Part shown: in pieces, positions 1-9,004 of the stretch | Numbering within the stretch: position 1 is the stretch's first letter | How the letters are laid out: each line of letters starts with the position of its first letter | NCBI GenBank assembly: GCA_965215845.1 | Contig: CBDCEL010000004.1 | Coordinates: forward strand, 1,798,001 to 1,862,000 | Length of the DNA: 64,000 nucleotides | DNA from: Aurantibacter_A sp965215845 | Lineage (GTDB): Bacteria; Bacteroidota; Bacteroidia; Flavobacteriales; Flavobacteriaceae | Direction of reading: 5' to 3' | The notes under the pieces: generated by a model | Database searches by the model: none | What the model saw: the letters and a program-made list of their open reading frames with translations, nothing else | Told to the model about the DNA's origin: nothing | Made by a program: the position numbers and the translations under genes

Positions 1-130
1 TGCCTATTATGCATCGGACAACCCATTGGAAACAGGAAGCACACTGGCTTCGGGAGGACTTGGGACGACCGGTGTCAAACCTACGTATCTGATAACCGAC
101 AAGATACTCGCTCAAATATTCAATTCATAA
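1..130 (+). CDS. C-terminal end of an unidentified protein (5' truncated)
   Basis: An open frame enters from the left edge and ends at TAA 128-130, giving the last 42 residues of a protein that ends ...DKILAQIFNS. The visible part is Gly/Thr/Ser rich (LASGGLGTTG) with no membrane segment or catalytic motif I recognise. It stops 17 bases before the chain-length determinant gene on the same strand, so it is probably the upstream gene of the same polysaccharide operon; an export or outer-membrane component would fit the position, but the tail alone does not show it. Confidence 0.6.
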   Translation, partial: AYYASDNPLETGSTLASGGLGTTGVKPTYLITDKILAQIFNS

Positions 131-147
131 CCAGACCACCAACTCAA

Positions 148-1137
148 ATGGAACCCAATACTTCTTCAGACGAAATCGATTTAGGCCAGTTGATCCAACT
201 GGTCAAAAAGGGATTCAATGGTATTTTTCGAGGCATTCTAAGAGTATTCCGCTTTCTGAAAAGGAACGCCATAAAATTGGGTGCATTGATTTTGATTGGA
301 GTTGCTGCAGGGTTTTTACTGAATATGCTGGTAGATGATAGGTTGGAAACTGACGTTATCGTCAAACCAAATTTTGAAAGTAAGGATTATCTGTATGACG
401 CGGTCGAAGAACTACAGGCCAATATTCAAGCGAGGGACACTTCTTTTTTTAAAACCCTGGATATTGATATAAACGAGCTTCGAAATTTCAGGGTAGATAT
501 TGAGCCTATAGAGGAAGAGACCGAGGTTGACAAGGAGATGGCCGAGGAAGATAATAAGTATCTCGAAATCCTTCAGAATTACAAAGACCACGATTTTGTA
601 CTAGATGTCGTGAAGTCAGAGATACTGAATAAAAGCGTCACTACACATCGCATTACCTTCACACATAAAAACGCCCAAAGAGGAGAAGAAATCGTGGGCA
701 AAATCTTGGAATATATCAACTCCAATCCGTATTTCGACCAATTACAGAAAGTGAACGCGCAGAATGCGAAGGCAAGAATAGAAAAAAATGGGACATTGAT
801 CAAGCAAATTGATGAAGTGGTCACTAATTTCTCGGAAGGGTTAAAGAATAGACCAAATCAAACAGGTCAGGGCATGTTGTTCGAAGGTGAGAATGGCACC
901 GATATTTCAGGATTGCTGGCATTAAAAAATCATCTGAACAAAGAAATTGAAAGAAAAGAAATCGAATTGGCAGAGCGTCATCAGGCCATAAGTATTATAA
1001 ACCTCGGAAAAACACATGTGGTCAAAAAACCTTTTTTCAACAAGAATATCGTTTTGGCACCGGTGCTGTTGCTCGGACTCTTTTTCTTGATATCGTTGAT
1101 GGCCTATCTCAATAGAAAATCAAAGGAACTCGAATAG
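148..1137 (+). CDS. Wzz-like polysaccharide chain-length determinant
   Basis: A 329-residue protein with the architecture of polysaccharide co-polymerases: a cytoplasmic N-terminus of about 45 residues, a transmembrane helix around residues 46-62 (ALILIGVAAGFLL), a long charged periplasmic alpha/beta region, and a second helix near the C-terminus (about 300-320, VLAPVLLLGLFFLI). There is no kinase domain, so it is the Wzz type rather than the Wzc tyrosine-kinase type. In the family, rings of this protein in the inner membrane set the length of the polymer made by Wzy. It lies 16 bases before the dTDP-rhamnose genes, consistent with a role in making the polymer of this locus. Sequence similarity in the periplasmic part is not diagnostic, so the call rests on topology and context. 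Confidence 0.75.
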   Translation: MEPNTSSDEIDLGQLIQLVKKGFNGIFRGILRVFRFLKRNAIKLGALILIGVAAGFLLNMLVDDRLETDVIVKPNFESKDYLYDAVEELQANIQARDTSFFKTLDIDINELRNFRVDIEPIEEETEVDKEMAEEDNKYLEILQNYKDHDFVLDVVKSEILNKSVTTHRITFTHKNAQRGEEIVGKILEYINSNPYFDQLQKVNAQNAKARIEKNGTLIKQIDEVVTNFSEGLKNRPNQTGQGMLFEGENGTDISGLLALKNHLNKEIERKEIELAERHQAISIINLGKTHVVKKPFFNKNIVLAPVLLLGLFFLISLMAYLNRKSKELE

Positions 1138-1153
1138 AAATTAAAATTTGGCA

Positions 1154-2200
1154 ATGAACATTTTAATTACGGGAGGAGCCGGGTTCATAGGCTCACATGT
1201 TGTAAGGCGCTTCGTGACGGACTATCCGCATTATAATATTTATAATCTTGATGCTTTGACCTATGCGGGCAATCTTGAAAACCTTCGTGATATCGAAGAT
1301 GCTGCGAACTATCATTTTTTAAAAGGGGACATTGTCGATGAAAGTTTCGTGAATGAAATTTTTAACACCTATGCGTTTGACGGGGTTATTCATTTGGCGG
1401 CAGAATCACATGTAGATCGGTCTATTAGCGACCCCTTGGCCTTTGTCAAAACAAATATCATTGGCACGGTGAATTTGTTGAACGCCGCACGTGATTTATG
1501 GAAAGGGGACTTTTCGAACAAAAGATTCTACCATGTAAGTACCGATGAGGTGTATGGATCTTTGGGGGCGGAAGGCCTGTTCGTTGAGACGACGGCCTAT
1601 GACCCCAATTCGCCCTATTCTGCTTCCAAGGCGAGCTCTGACCATTTTGTTAGGGCATATGGAGAGACCTACGGGTTGCCTTATGTGGTGTCTAATTGTT
1701 CGAACAATTATGGTCCCAACCATTTTCCGGAAAAACTGATTCCGCTTTTCATTAACAACATTATCGAAAATAAGCCATTACCGGTATACGGAGATGGAAG
1801 ATACACCAGAGATTGGCTTTTTGTGGAAGACCATGCCAGAGCAATCGATTTGGTATTCCATAAGGGCAGAAATCATGAGACTTACAATATCGGTGGTTTC
1901 AATGAGTGGCAAAACATTGACTTGGTCAAATTGCTTTGCAGGCAAATGGATAAAAAACTGGGAAGACCCAAGGGGACTTCGGAAAAATTGATCACTTACG
2001 TCAAAGATCGCCCCGGGCACGACCTTCGGTATGCAATTGATGCGTCAAAGATCAATAAAGAATTAGGTTGGGAACCTTCAGTTACTTTTGAACAGGGTCT
2101 TGAAAAAACCATTGACTGGTATTTGCACAATGAGGAATGGCTCAAAAACGTGACGACAGGGGCTTACCAAGAATATTATGAAAAAATGTACGAAGCCTGA
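1154..2200 (+). CDS. rfbB: dTDP-glucose 4,6-dehydratase
   Basis: Converts dTDP-glucose to dTDP-4-keto-6-deoxyglucose, the second step of dTDP-L-rhamnose synthesis, in the cytoplasm. The 348 residues form an extended short-chain dehydrogenase: NAD-binding TGGAGFIGSH at residues 6-15, the catalytic Thr-Asp-Glu at 130-132 (STDEVYG) and the Tyr155-xxx-Lys159 pair (YSASK). Length and motif order are standard for RmlB. The frame can be opened from a TTG at 1148, but ATG 1154 gives the usual MNILITGG start and is preferred. It is followed by rfbA, rfbC and rfbD on the same strand, so all four rhamnose genes are present, although about 180 non-coding bases separate rfbB from rfbA. Confidence 0.95.
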   Translation: MNILITGGAGFIGSHVVRRFVTDYPHYNIYNLDALTYAGNLENLRDIEDAANYHFLKGDIVDESFVNEIFNTYAFDGVIHLAAESHVDRSISDPLAFVKTNIIGTVNLLNAARDLWKGDFSNKRFYHVSTDEVYGSLGAEGLFVETTAYDPNSPYSASKASSDHFVRAYGETYGLPYVVSNCSNNYGPNHFPEKLIPLFINNIIENKPLPVYGDGRYTRDWLFVEDHARAIDLVFHKGRNHETYNIGGFNEWQNIDLVKLLCRQMDKKLGRPKGTSEKLITYVKDRPGHDLRYAIDASKINKELGWEPSVTFEQGLEKTIDWYLHNEEWLKNVTTGAYQEYYEKMYEA

Positions 2201-2378
2201 AATACGATGCGAAGCTAACAGGTCATTGGCTATAATGATTGTGCGGAACAACAAATTTTTGGTAAGAACACATAAAACTTAACGGTTTGACGAGATTCTT
2301 CGGCCCTAATGGAACAGGCTTATGCCAAGAATTGACCTGATGCGATACCCATAACAGATAACTAGCAACAAACCATTC

Positions 2379-3248
2379 ATGAAAGGAATCATACTCGCAG
2401 GAGGTTCGGGAACAAGATTACATCCACTAACATTGACTGTTAGTAAGCAATTGATGCCGATTTACGACAAGCCGATGATTTATTATCCGCTTTCGACCTT
2501 GATGTACGCCGGCATCCGTGAAATATTGATTATTTCTACCCCAAAGGATTTGCCGTTGTTTCGCGATTTACTGGGAGACGGCAAAAAATATGGCTGTGAG
2601 TTTTCATATGCTGTTCAAGAGGCGCCAAACGGACTTGCGGAGGCCTTTATCATCGGGGCCGATTTTATCGGTAACGACAAGGCCGCCCTTATTTTAGGCG
2701 ATAATATATTCTACGGTTCAGGTTTGGCCAAACTGTTGCAATCGAACAATGATCCCGATGGAGGAATTATCTATGCCTACCGCGTTCATGACCCCGAGCG
2801 ATATGGTGTGGTTGAATTCGACCAAGACGGAAAGGCAATCAGTATCGAAGAGAAACCAGATGAGCCAAAATCAAATTATGCCGTACCCGGAATTTACTTT
2901 TACGATAATGATGTGGTCGAGATAGCGAAGAGTATTCCACCGAGCGCGAGGGGCGAACTCGAAATCACAGACGTTAACAAAGTATATCTCGAAAAAGGAA
3001 AATTGAGTGTGAGCATTTTAGATCGGGGCACCGCCTGGCTTGATACCGGAACCTTTCAATCATTGATGCAGGCATCCCAATTTGTAGAGGTCATAGAGGA
3101 AAGACAGGGTCTTAAGATTGGGGCGATAGAAGCTGCGGCCTATGAAATGGGCTATATCGACAAAGAACAGTTCAAAGCATTGGCCGAACCCCTAATGAAA
3201 AGTGGCTATGGCAAAAATCTGCTGGGCATTTTAAGAAGACATCGATGA
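2379..3248 (+). CDS. rfbA: glucose-1-phosphate thymidylyltransferase
   Basis: Makes dTDP-glucose from glucose-1-phosphate and dTTP, the first step of dTDP-rhamnose synthesis. The 289 residues match RmlA length and begin with the nucleotide-binding loop LAGGSGTRLHPLT (6-18), followed by the KQLMPIYDKPM stretch (23-33) and LGDN at 106-109, whose Asp108 belongs to the metal/nucleotide site. The C-terminal part has the expected helical region with the LDTGTFQSL motif. The stop codon overlaps the ATG of rfbC by four bases, indicating translational coupling. The 178 bases before it hold no recognisable TAnnTTTG promoter, so it is probably co-transcribed with rfbB. Confidence 0.96.
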   Translation: MKGIILAGGSGTRLHPLTLTVSKQLMPIYDKPMIYYPLSTLMYAGIREILIISTPKDLPLFRDLLGDGKKYGCEFSYAVQEAPNGLAEAFIIGADFIGNDKAALILGDNIFYGSGLAKLLQSNNDPDGGIIYAYRVHDPERYGVVEFDQDGKAISIEEKPDEPKSNYAVPGIYFYDNDVVEIAKSIPPSARGELEITDVNKVYLEKGKLSVSILDRGTAWLDTGTFQSLMQASQFVEVIEERQGLKIGAIEAAAYEMGYIDKEQFKALAEPLMKSGYGKNLLGILRRHR

Positions 3249-3790
3249 TTGCCACAAAGACCAAGCTTGAGGGTTGTCTTGTTCTAGAACCTACTCTTTT
3301 CAAAGATGAAAGGGGGTATTTTATGGAGTCGTTCAATGCCACTGACTTCAATGCCATTGTAGGCCGAGAAACTCACTTTGTTCAAGACAATCAATCGTAT
3401 TCCACAAAAGGGGTTATTAGGGCACTGCATTATCAGGTGGGCGTACACGCCCAGGCCAAGTTGGTCCGTGTCTTGAACGGTAAGGTACTCGATGTGGCCG
3501 TTGATATAAGAAAGGGTTCGCCAACTTTCGGACAGTATATTGCGGAAGAACTTAGTGGGGAGAACAAAAAGCAGCTTTTTATACCGAGAGGTTTTGCACA
3601 TGGTTTTGTGGTTTTAAGCGATACCGCAGAGTTCTTTTATAAGTGTGACAATTACTATAACAAGGAGTCCGAGGGTGGAATAATTTTCAATGATCCTACT
3701 TTGGACATTGATTGGAAATTACCCCACGAAGAACTTATGGTCTCGGAGAAAGACCGTGTATTGCCAACTTTGGAGAACGCAAGGTTATGA
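3245..3790 (+). CDS. rfbC: dTDP-4-dehydrorhamnose 3,5-epimerase
   Basis: Epimerises dTDP-4-keto-6-deoxyglucose at C3 and C5, the third step of the rhamnose pathway. The 181-residue cupin has the RmlC hallmarks: ERGYFMESF near residues 22-30, catalytic His62 in the RALHYQ motif, the FIPRGFAHGF strand (112-121) and the tyrosine-rich YKCDNYYNK segment (132-140) that supplies the catalytic acid. It overlaps rfbA at its 5' end (ATGA) and rfbD at its 3' end (ATGA), so the three genes are tightly coupled. Confidence 0.95.
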   Translation: MIATKTKLEGCLVLEPTLFKDERGYFMESFNATDFNAIVGRETHFVQDNQSYSTKGVIRALHYQVGVHAQAKLVRVLNGKVLDVAVDIRKGSPTFGQYIAEELSGENKKQLFIPRGFAHGFVVLSDTAEFFYKCDNYYNKESEGGIIFNDPTLDIDWKLPHEELMVSEKDRVLPTLENARL

Positions 3791-4641
3791 AAAACGTTTT
3801 GGTCACGGGTGGTAACGGACAATTGGCAGGTTGCATCAGAGACGTGGCAAAGGGGCTAGTTAAATATAATTTTACTTATGTCGACGTAGAAGAATTGGAT
3901 ATAACCGATAAAAAGGCAGTCGAATCTTTTTTTCGGGAAAACCCCACGAGTTGGTGCGTTAATTGTGCGGCCTATACGGCTGTCGATAAGGCCGAAATGG
4001 AAAAGGAACAGGCACAAAAAGTCAATGTCGATGGAGCTAAATATTTGGCCGAGGCATCAAAAACTCACGGAACGAAGTTTATTCAGATTTCAACTGATTT
4101 TGTCTACAACGGGCAGCAGGGCTCAATTTATTTGGAAACAGACCCTACCGGTCCCCTTGGCGTATATGGAAGTACGAAGCTGGAAGGTGAAATAGCGGTC
4201 AAAGGAGGTATCGAAGAGCACTTTATTATTAGAACATCATGGCTTTATTCCGAATATGGAAACAATTTTTTAAAGACCATGTTGCGTTTGGGATCTGAGC
4301 GGGATGAACTCAATGTAGTCGCGGATCAAATAGGCACCCCTACCTATGCCGGTGATTTGGCCCAATTTATTGTGGACCTTATTGAGGAAGACTCACAAAA
4401 ATACGGGCTGTACCATTATAGCAACGAAGGCGTCGCCAGTTGGTATGACTTTGCAAAGGCCATCATTGATGAGAGCAATACCGCCTGCAAAGTACTTCCA
4501 ATCAAAACAGAGGCTTATCCAACCCCCGCGCGACGTCCGGCCTTTAGCGTTATGGACAAATCAAAGGTCAAGCAGGAATTCGATATGGAAATCCCACACT
4601 GGCGGGATAGTTTGAAAAATACGTTACGAAAATTAGCATGA
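3787..4641 (+). CDS. rfbD: dTDP-4-dehydrorhamnose reductase
   Basis: Reduces dTDP-4-keto-L-rhamnose to dTDP-L-rhamnose, completing the pathway. The 284 residues begin MKNVLVTGGNGQLAG (dinucleotide-binding loop) and carry the RmlD motifs AAYTAVDKAE (61-70), STDFVYNG (102-109) and the YGSTK pair Tyr127/Lys131. ATG 3787 overlaps the rfbC stop, which is the expected coupled start; the frame stays open to an ATG at 3712 inside rfbC, but that would add 25 residues ahead of the Rossmann strand and is rejected. The stop overlaps the next ATG at 4638. Confidence 0.95.
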   Translation: MKNVLVTGGNGQLAGCIRDVAKGLVKYNFTYVDVEELDITDKKAVESFFRENPTSWCVNCAAYTAVDKAEMEKEQAQKVNVDGAKYLAEASKTHGTKFIQISTDFVYNGQQGSIYLETDPTGPLGVYGSTKLEGEIAVKGGIEEHFIIRTSWLYSEYGNNFLKTMLRLGSERDELNVVADQIGTPTYAGDLAQFIVDLIEEDSQKYGLYHYSNEGVASWYDFAKAIIDESNTACKVLPIKTEAYPTPARRPAFSVMDKSKVKQEFDMEIPHWRDSLKNTLRKLA

Positions 4642-6329
4642 AGATCAGCGAGTTGACATATGACAAGGAAGAAGGACTATTCTTGAACCCAGAGCATATC
4701 ATTGACTATAGCGACGGCGAAGAGAATGAGAGATATGTCTACGAGACTTTCAAGAATTCCAACGACAACTCCATATTTTCGAAATATCTGTTCGACAGCA
4801 TTCGTGATTGGAGTAGTGAGTATCATTTTACCACCTATAGGGCCAATATTCTCCGCCCTTTGAAGATCCAAAAAGACCACGAAGTGCTTGAAATCGGAGC
4901 AGGTTGTGGTGCGATATCAAGATACCTGGGTGAGACAGGGGCAAATATCACATCGGTCGAAGGAAGCCTATCTAGAGCGAAATGCGCCAGACAGCGAACA
5001 GCTGACCTTGACAACGTGAAGGTTGTTTGCAGCAACATCGAAAATCTAGAGTTTGAACAGAAATATGACATAGTAACGCTTATCGGGGTGTTTGAATATA
5101 CCGCTAAGTATTCTGAACGTAAAGACCCATTCAATGCGGCATTACAATATTATAAGGACCTTTTGAAACCGGGAGGTTCTTTGGTTATCGCCATAGAGAA
5201 CAAGCTAGGGCTGAAATACTTCGCGGGGTACAATGAAGATCATACCAGCACCCCCTATTATGGCATTGAAGACCGCTATAAGGCCAAGGATGTAACCACT
5301 TTTGGACGGTTGGAAATTGATGCGATGTTGAAAAAAAACGGCTTTCAAAAAGTTGACTTCCTATATCCATTTCCTGACTACAAACTGCCCAAGGTCATTA
5401 TCTCTGAAAATGGATTTGACCATGCCCATTTGAATACGGCAGATTTGATTCGCTCGACCAAGGTGCGTCATTATAGCCCTAGACCTAAGGCGAATACGGT
5501 TCATGAAGACCTTGTACGTTCGTCATTGGTCGAGAACGGCATTATGAAAGACATGTCAAATTCATTTTTGATCGTGGCCTGTAATGGAGAGCGATCTTCG
5601 TTGACCGAACCGAATTTATTGGCTCATTATTATACGTGCAATCGTCACGAACCGCATAATATGATGACCACTTTTCATTCAGATCTTCAAAACGTTAAGG
5701 TGACAAAGCTTCGAATGGGCAGCAACGATGAAATTACAAATAACGTAGCGCCCAATATTTTGAAGAACCCAGAGACTTCTCAAGACTATCATTTAGGAGA
5801 CAATCTTCACTATAAAATAAAGGATGCCCTGTTCAAAAAGCATTTCCATGAATATGAAAACCTCATGGAGACTTGGGTCGACTTTCTCAGAAATGGGGCC
5901 TTGGTTTCAGCCGGGGAAGAAGCCGTAAGGCCAGAATATTTTGACGCGCTACCTTTTAATTTGATTAAGAATAAGAAGGGTTCCCTCCATCTTTTTGATC
6001 AAGAATGGATTGTCAATGAGCCCTTTGATTTGACGTTTTTGGTTGTGCGATATTTAAGCATGTTCAAAAGGTTAAAAGGTGTTTACAGCGGCTATTCTGG
6101 CAGCTTTTTAGGTTTTTTGAACAAAACGTTGAAAATATGTGGCCTTGAGCCCATATCCAGAAGTAAGCTTAAGGCCATGGAAAGGCTCGACGAGTCAGTT
6201 CGGGGTAAAATTAACAGAACTGGGGGAATGGCCCCGCTTCATATAATGAAGTCACTCGTTTTTCTGGGATTGTACAAGTTAAAGGAAATTAAAAACTACC
6301 TGCAGTATGGGCTATTTGCTCAACGCTGA
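4638..6329 (+). CDS. large class I SAM-dependent methyltransferase
   Basis: A 563-residue cytoplasmic protein. The N-terminal half is a class I methyltransferase: motif I EIGAGCG at 85-91, an acidic residue ending the next strand (ITSVEGS), and a post-motif LLKPGGSLVIAIENK region. The C-terminal 300 residues contain no motif I recognise and make the protein about twice the usual size, so a second substrate-binding or unidentified domain is likely. It is coupled to rfbD (ATGA at 4638) and overlaps the following gene by 23 bases. Context suggests methylation of a sugar, perhaps a capping residue that ends chain growth as in some O-antigen systems; that is inference. Confidence 0.8.
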   Translation: MKISELTYDKEEGLFLNPEHIIDYSDGEENERYVYETFKNSNDNSIFSKYLFDSIRDWSSEYHFTTYRANILRPLKIQKDHEVLEIGAGCGAISRYLGETGANITSVEGSLSRAKCARQRTADLDNVKVVCSNIENLEFEQKYDIVTLIGVFEYTAKYSERKDPFNAALQYYKDLLKPGGSLVIAIENKLGLKYFAGYNEDHTSTPYYGIEDRYKAKDVTTFGRLEIDAMLKKNGFQKVDFLYPFPDYKLPKVIISENGFDHAHLNTADLIRSTKVRHYSPRPKANTVHEDLVRSSLVENGIMKDMSNSFLIVACNGERSSLTEPNLLAHYYTCNRHEPHNMMTTFHSDLQNVKVTKLRMGSNDEITNNVAPNILKNPETSQDYHLGDNLHYKIKDALFKKHFHEYENLMETWVDFLRNGALVSAGEEAVRPEYFDALPFNLIKNKKGSLHLFDQEWIVNEPFDLTFLVVRYLSMFKRLKGVYSGYSGSFLGFLNKTLKICGLEPISRSKLKAMERLDESVRGKINRTGGMAPLHIMKSLVFLGLYKLKEIKNYLQYGLFAQR

Positions 6330-7287
6330 AATATTTACAAAAAAAGATTTTCTGAGGCTATTGGCGAGCGCTTCAAGAATATGCTACATTCTTTTACTAC
6401 TTTGGTCCACCTCGTGTTCAAGGTCTGATAACCTTGAAGCTTTTAGTATTAAGACTTATCCTGATCGGCAAAATGACTTTTCGTTATGGCAATTGTATCC
6501 TTTTGATTTTGAAGTCCAGATGTGTTATATCATCAAAACCGACGACAATAAGGTCATCGTGGTTGATGGGGGTTTGCCTTCTTCATTAGATAGAGTAACA
6601 AGCTATTTGCAACAGCTAGGAGAGGGTCGTGTACATACGTGGGTCATTACCCACCCACATCTCGATCATGTAGGTGTACTAAATGAAGCGGTTTATCGTA
6701 AAACATTGCAAATCGACAGAATTTTACACAGCAGGTTGGATGAAGACTGGGTGCTCAAGAACGAGCCAGACGGGCATTCCCTGGTCTTAAGCTATCATAC
6801 TAGGATTGAGGAATCGGGCATTCCCATGATCGATGTACAACAAGGAGATATTTATTCAATAGGAGATGGTATCGAACTTAGGATTGTTGGCGTGAAAAAC
6901 GATTCGATAACGGTGAATGCGATAAACAATTCTTCCTTGGTATTTAAGGTTCAAAGTAAATCAAAATCGGTACTTTTTTTGGGTGATTTGGGAGTGGAAG
7001 GTGGCAATGAATTGCTCAATTCGGTGAACCAAGAGGAATTGAAGGCCGATTATGTACAAATGGCCCATCATGGCAACCATGGTGTCGGCCTTGAATTTTA
7101 CAAGGCTATAGACGCCCACTTTGCCCTCTGGCCTACACCCAAATGGCTATGGGAAAACAAGGCGCCTGACCAAGGTCCGGGCACGGGCAACTATCAAACC
7201 CCTGAAGTCAGATCATGGACAGAGAATGAGCTCGGCATTAAAAAAAACTATGTCTCCGGCTTAGAAGGTAATATTCAGATTGATTAG
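6307..7287 (+). CDS. metallo-beta-lactamase-fold hydrolase, probably exported lipoprotein
   Basis: The 326 residues contain the zinc-binding signature THPHLDHVG (HxHxDH), a preceding VVDGG strand and later MAHHGNHG and GDLG segments, all typical of the metallo-beta-lactamase fold and closest in style to the ComEC/Rec2-associated subgroup. Residues 16-37 form a short basic then hydrophobic segment ending in STSC (Cys37), which reads as a weak lipoprotein signal; the enzyme would then act outside the cytoplasm. It lies between a methyltransferase and the flippase, overlapping the former by 23 bases. The substrate cannot be read from the sequence; a hydrolase acting on the polysaccharide or its lipid carrier is possible but unproven. 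Confidence 0.75.
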   Translation: MGYLLNAEIFTKKDFLRLLASASRICYILLLLWSTSCSRSDNLEAFSIKTYPDRQNDFSLWQLYPFDFEVQMCYIIKTDDNKVIVVDGGLPSSLDRVTSYLQQLGEGRVHTWVITHPHLDHVGVLNEAVYRKTLQIDRILHSRLDEDWVLKNEPDGHSLVLSYHTRIEESGIPMIDVQQGDIYSIGDGIELRIVGVKNDSITVNAINNSSLVFKVQSKSKSVLFLGDLGVEGGNELLNSVNQEELKADYVQMAHHGNHGVGLEFYKAIDAHFALWPTPKWLWENKAPDQGPGTGNYQTPEVRSWTENELGIKKNYVSGLEGNIQID

Positions 7288-7292
7288 GTTTT

Positions 7293-8702
7293 ATGGCTAC
7301 AGTATCAAAAAACATTTTCTGGTCGACACTGACATCTGTATTGCAGTTGTATACTGGGAGCGCGGTGTTTATTGTTCTGGCGAAACTGATGAGCGTTCAA
7401 GATTTTGGCATTTTGAGTTTTGGTTTTTCACTTTCGGCAATTATGGTCATCGTAGCTGATTTTGGATTTTCCTTAATGATCATGAAAGACTATCCCAGAC
7501 AAGACAACTATGGACTTTACCTATCAAAAAGCGTGGTTGCCAAAATCATTTTGGCCATTTTAAGTTCTGTCATTTTTTTGGTTTATCTGCTATCGTTTTA
7601 TCAAGGACAATGGCTTCTAATCGGCGGTATTTATGTGGCTTTTTCATTGATAGCCTCTTTTACAATTTATTTTCAGGCCCTTTTAAGGGTTCAGAACAAG
7701 TTTAAAAAATATACGGAAACGGGAATTGTCTATGCGGTGGCCGTTACATTGGTTATTTTGGTTTACTGGGGCTTTAAACCGAGTTTGGCGGCCTTGGCGT
7801 TTCTTTTATTGATGAGCAAACTAGTTCAGTTGTTATGGGCACTATACTGTTGCAAAAGAAGTATTCAAGGAATGCTTCTTAAGGCCAAAGGAGTTTCTAG
7901 ATTGATTAAAAACAGTTGGTCTTTTGGTGTTTTTGGGGTTTTGGGCATTATTTATTTTATGGCCGACACCCAGATTATTGCAATATACCTTGGGGCCAAA
8001 GAAGTAGCTCTGTACCAGTCGGTATTTCGAATTGTCTTGATTCTTATGGTGTTTTCGGATATTATTTCGAACGTGCTCTTGCCCTATCTGTCATACAAGT
8101 TTTATAACAAAGAAAACGTTTCAGAACTGGTCTCAAAGATATTTCTATACCTTTTGATCATAGGGTGTACGTGGTTCTTGCTGTTTACTTCCTTTAAGAC
8201 CGAAATTTTACAAATTCTATATACTCCTGAGTATGTCGAAGCTGCTGTACTTGTATTACCCTTTTCCATTGTAATCATCTTACGTACCGTTGCCACTTTG
8301 CTTGGAAATATTCTAACGATTTCCGACCGGCAAACTTCCCGTGTGATCACGGTTACCGTTTCTTTGATTATCAGTTTGGCCTTAAACTTCATTCTTGTTC
8401 CCAGATATGGTATTATAGGCGCTGCGTGGACCAGTGTTTTGGTTCACCTCACCTTGTACGGTATGTATTGGATTTATAGTAAAAAGGAAGTGCCATCGAT
8501 GAAATTATTATCAGGGCCAAATATTATGGTTTTAATTGTCACAACGACAATCTACGCTATCATTGATCAAGCCACCGCCCACAGCCTGTGGATTGTACCG
8601 GCCTGTGCCATATTTTGGTTGTTAACCATTGTATTTATCATGAGGCGAAATGATAATTTTATTTTTTTAAGGATTCTTCTGAAAGAAAAAGGAATTGGTT
8701 AA
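7293..8702 (+). CDS. Wzx-type polysaccharide flippase
   Basis: A 469-residue integral membrane protein with about 12-14 hydrophobic helices and the N-terminal pattern of the oligosaccharide flippase (MOP) superfamily: a first helix, then VLAKLMSVQDFGILSF, where the short charged loop before the second helix is typical. Wzx proteins move lipid-linked repeat units across the inner membrane before Wzy polymerisation. It begins five bases after the metallo-beta-lactamase-fold gene and is followed by two polymerase/ligase-type proteins, so a complete Wzx/Wzy-dependent pathway is encoded here. A second MOP-family protein at 46991-48457 is in a different context. Confidence 0.88.
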   Translation: MATVSKNIFWSTLTSVLQLYTGSAVFIVLAKLMSVQDFGILSFGFSLSAIMVIVADFGFSLMIMKDYPRQDNYGLYLSKSVVAKIILAILSSVIFLVYLLSFYQGQWLLIGGIYVAFSLIASFTIYFQALLRVQNKFKKYTETGIVYAVAVTLVILVYWGFKPSLAALAFLLLMSKLVQLLWALYCCKRSIQGMLLKAKGVSRLIKNSWSFGVFGVLGIIYFMADTQIIAIYLGAKEVALYQSVFRIVLILMVFSDIISNVLLPYLSYKFYNKENVSELVSKIFLYLLIIGCTWFLLFTSFKTEILQILYTPEYVEAAVLVLPFSIVIILRTVATLLGNILTISDRQTSRVITVTVSLIISLALNFILVPRYGIIGAAWTSVLVHLTLYGMYWIYSKKEVPSMKLLSGPNIMVLIVTTTIYAIIDQATAHSLWIVPACAIFWLLTIVFIMRRNDNFIFLRILLKEKGIG

Positions 8703-9004
8703 AGGGGTTTTATTCCTTGAAGCTCGTTATTTTTCCACAGGCTATTGCCGATGTGTAAAAAATGACTAGATGCACTTGGCATTAGTCAGTGCAATTACCA
8801 AATAGTAGTTTTGCATGGTGGGTTAAATATTTCGTCCGAAACGGCACCTCCTTTCCAGTGAATATAAGAAACTTGTCTAGGGCATAAGCACATCTACCGT
8901 CTTTATGAAGTACCTGATTTAAAAACAGCTTTTAAAGTTTAGGAATCTTATTGTTGTAATTTTGAAATAAATCAAAAAACAACCAACTTTCGGAAGGACT
9001 TCCA
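8703..9004 (+). other. intergenic region with a weak promoter candidate
   Basis: About 300 bases without a credible gene between the flippase and the first O-antigen-polymerase-like gene. The only signal I can support is a Bacteroidota -7-like box TAATTTTG at 8957-8964, roughly 40 bases before the next ATG; no TTG lies at the expected distance upstream. The rest is AT-rich with no strong hairpin and no open frame with coding character. Confidence 0.45.
8957..8964 (+). promoter_or_regulatory. candidate -7 box (TAATTTTG)
   Basis: Full match to the Bacteroidota TAnnTTTG box. A start point near 8969 would leave a leader of about 36 bases before ATG 9005. The -33 TTG is missing, so the site is tentative. 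Confidence 0.35.

Noticed and set aside
3284..3601. 105-residue frame antisense to rfbC
   Set aside because: Covers the epimerase core on the other strand; no independent evidence.
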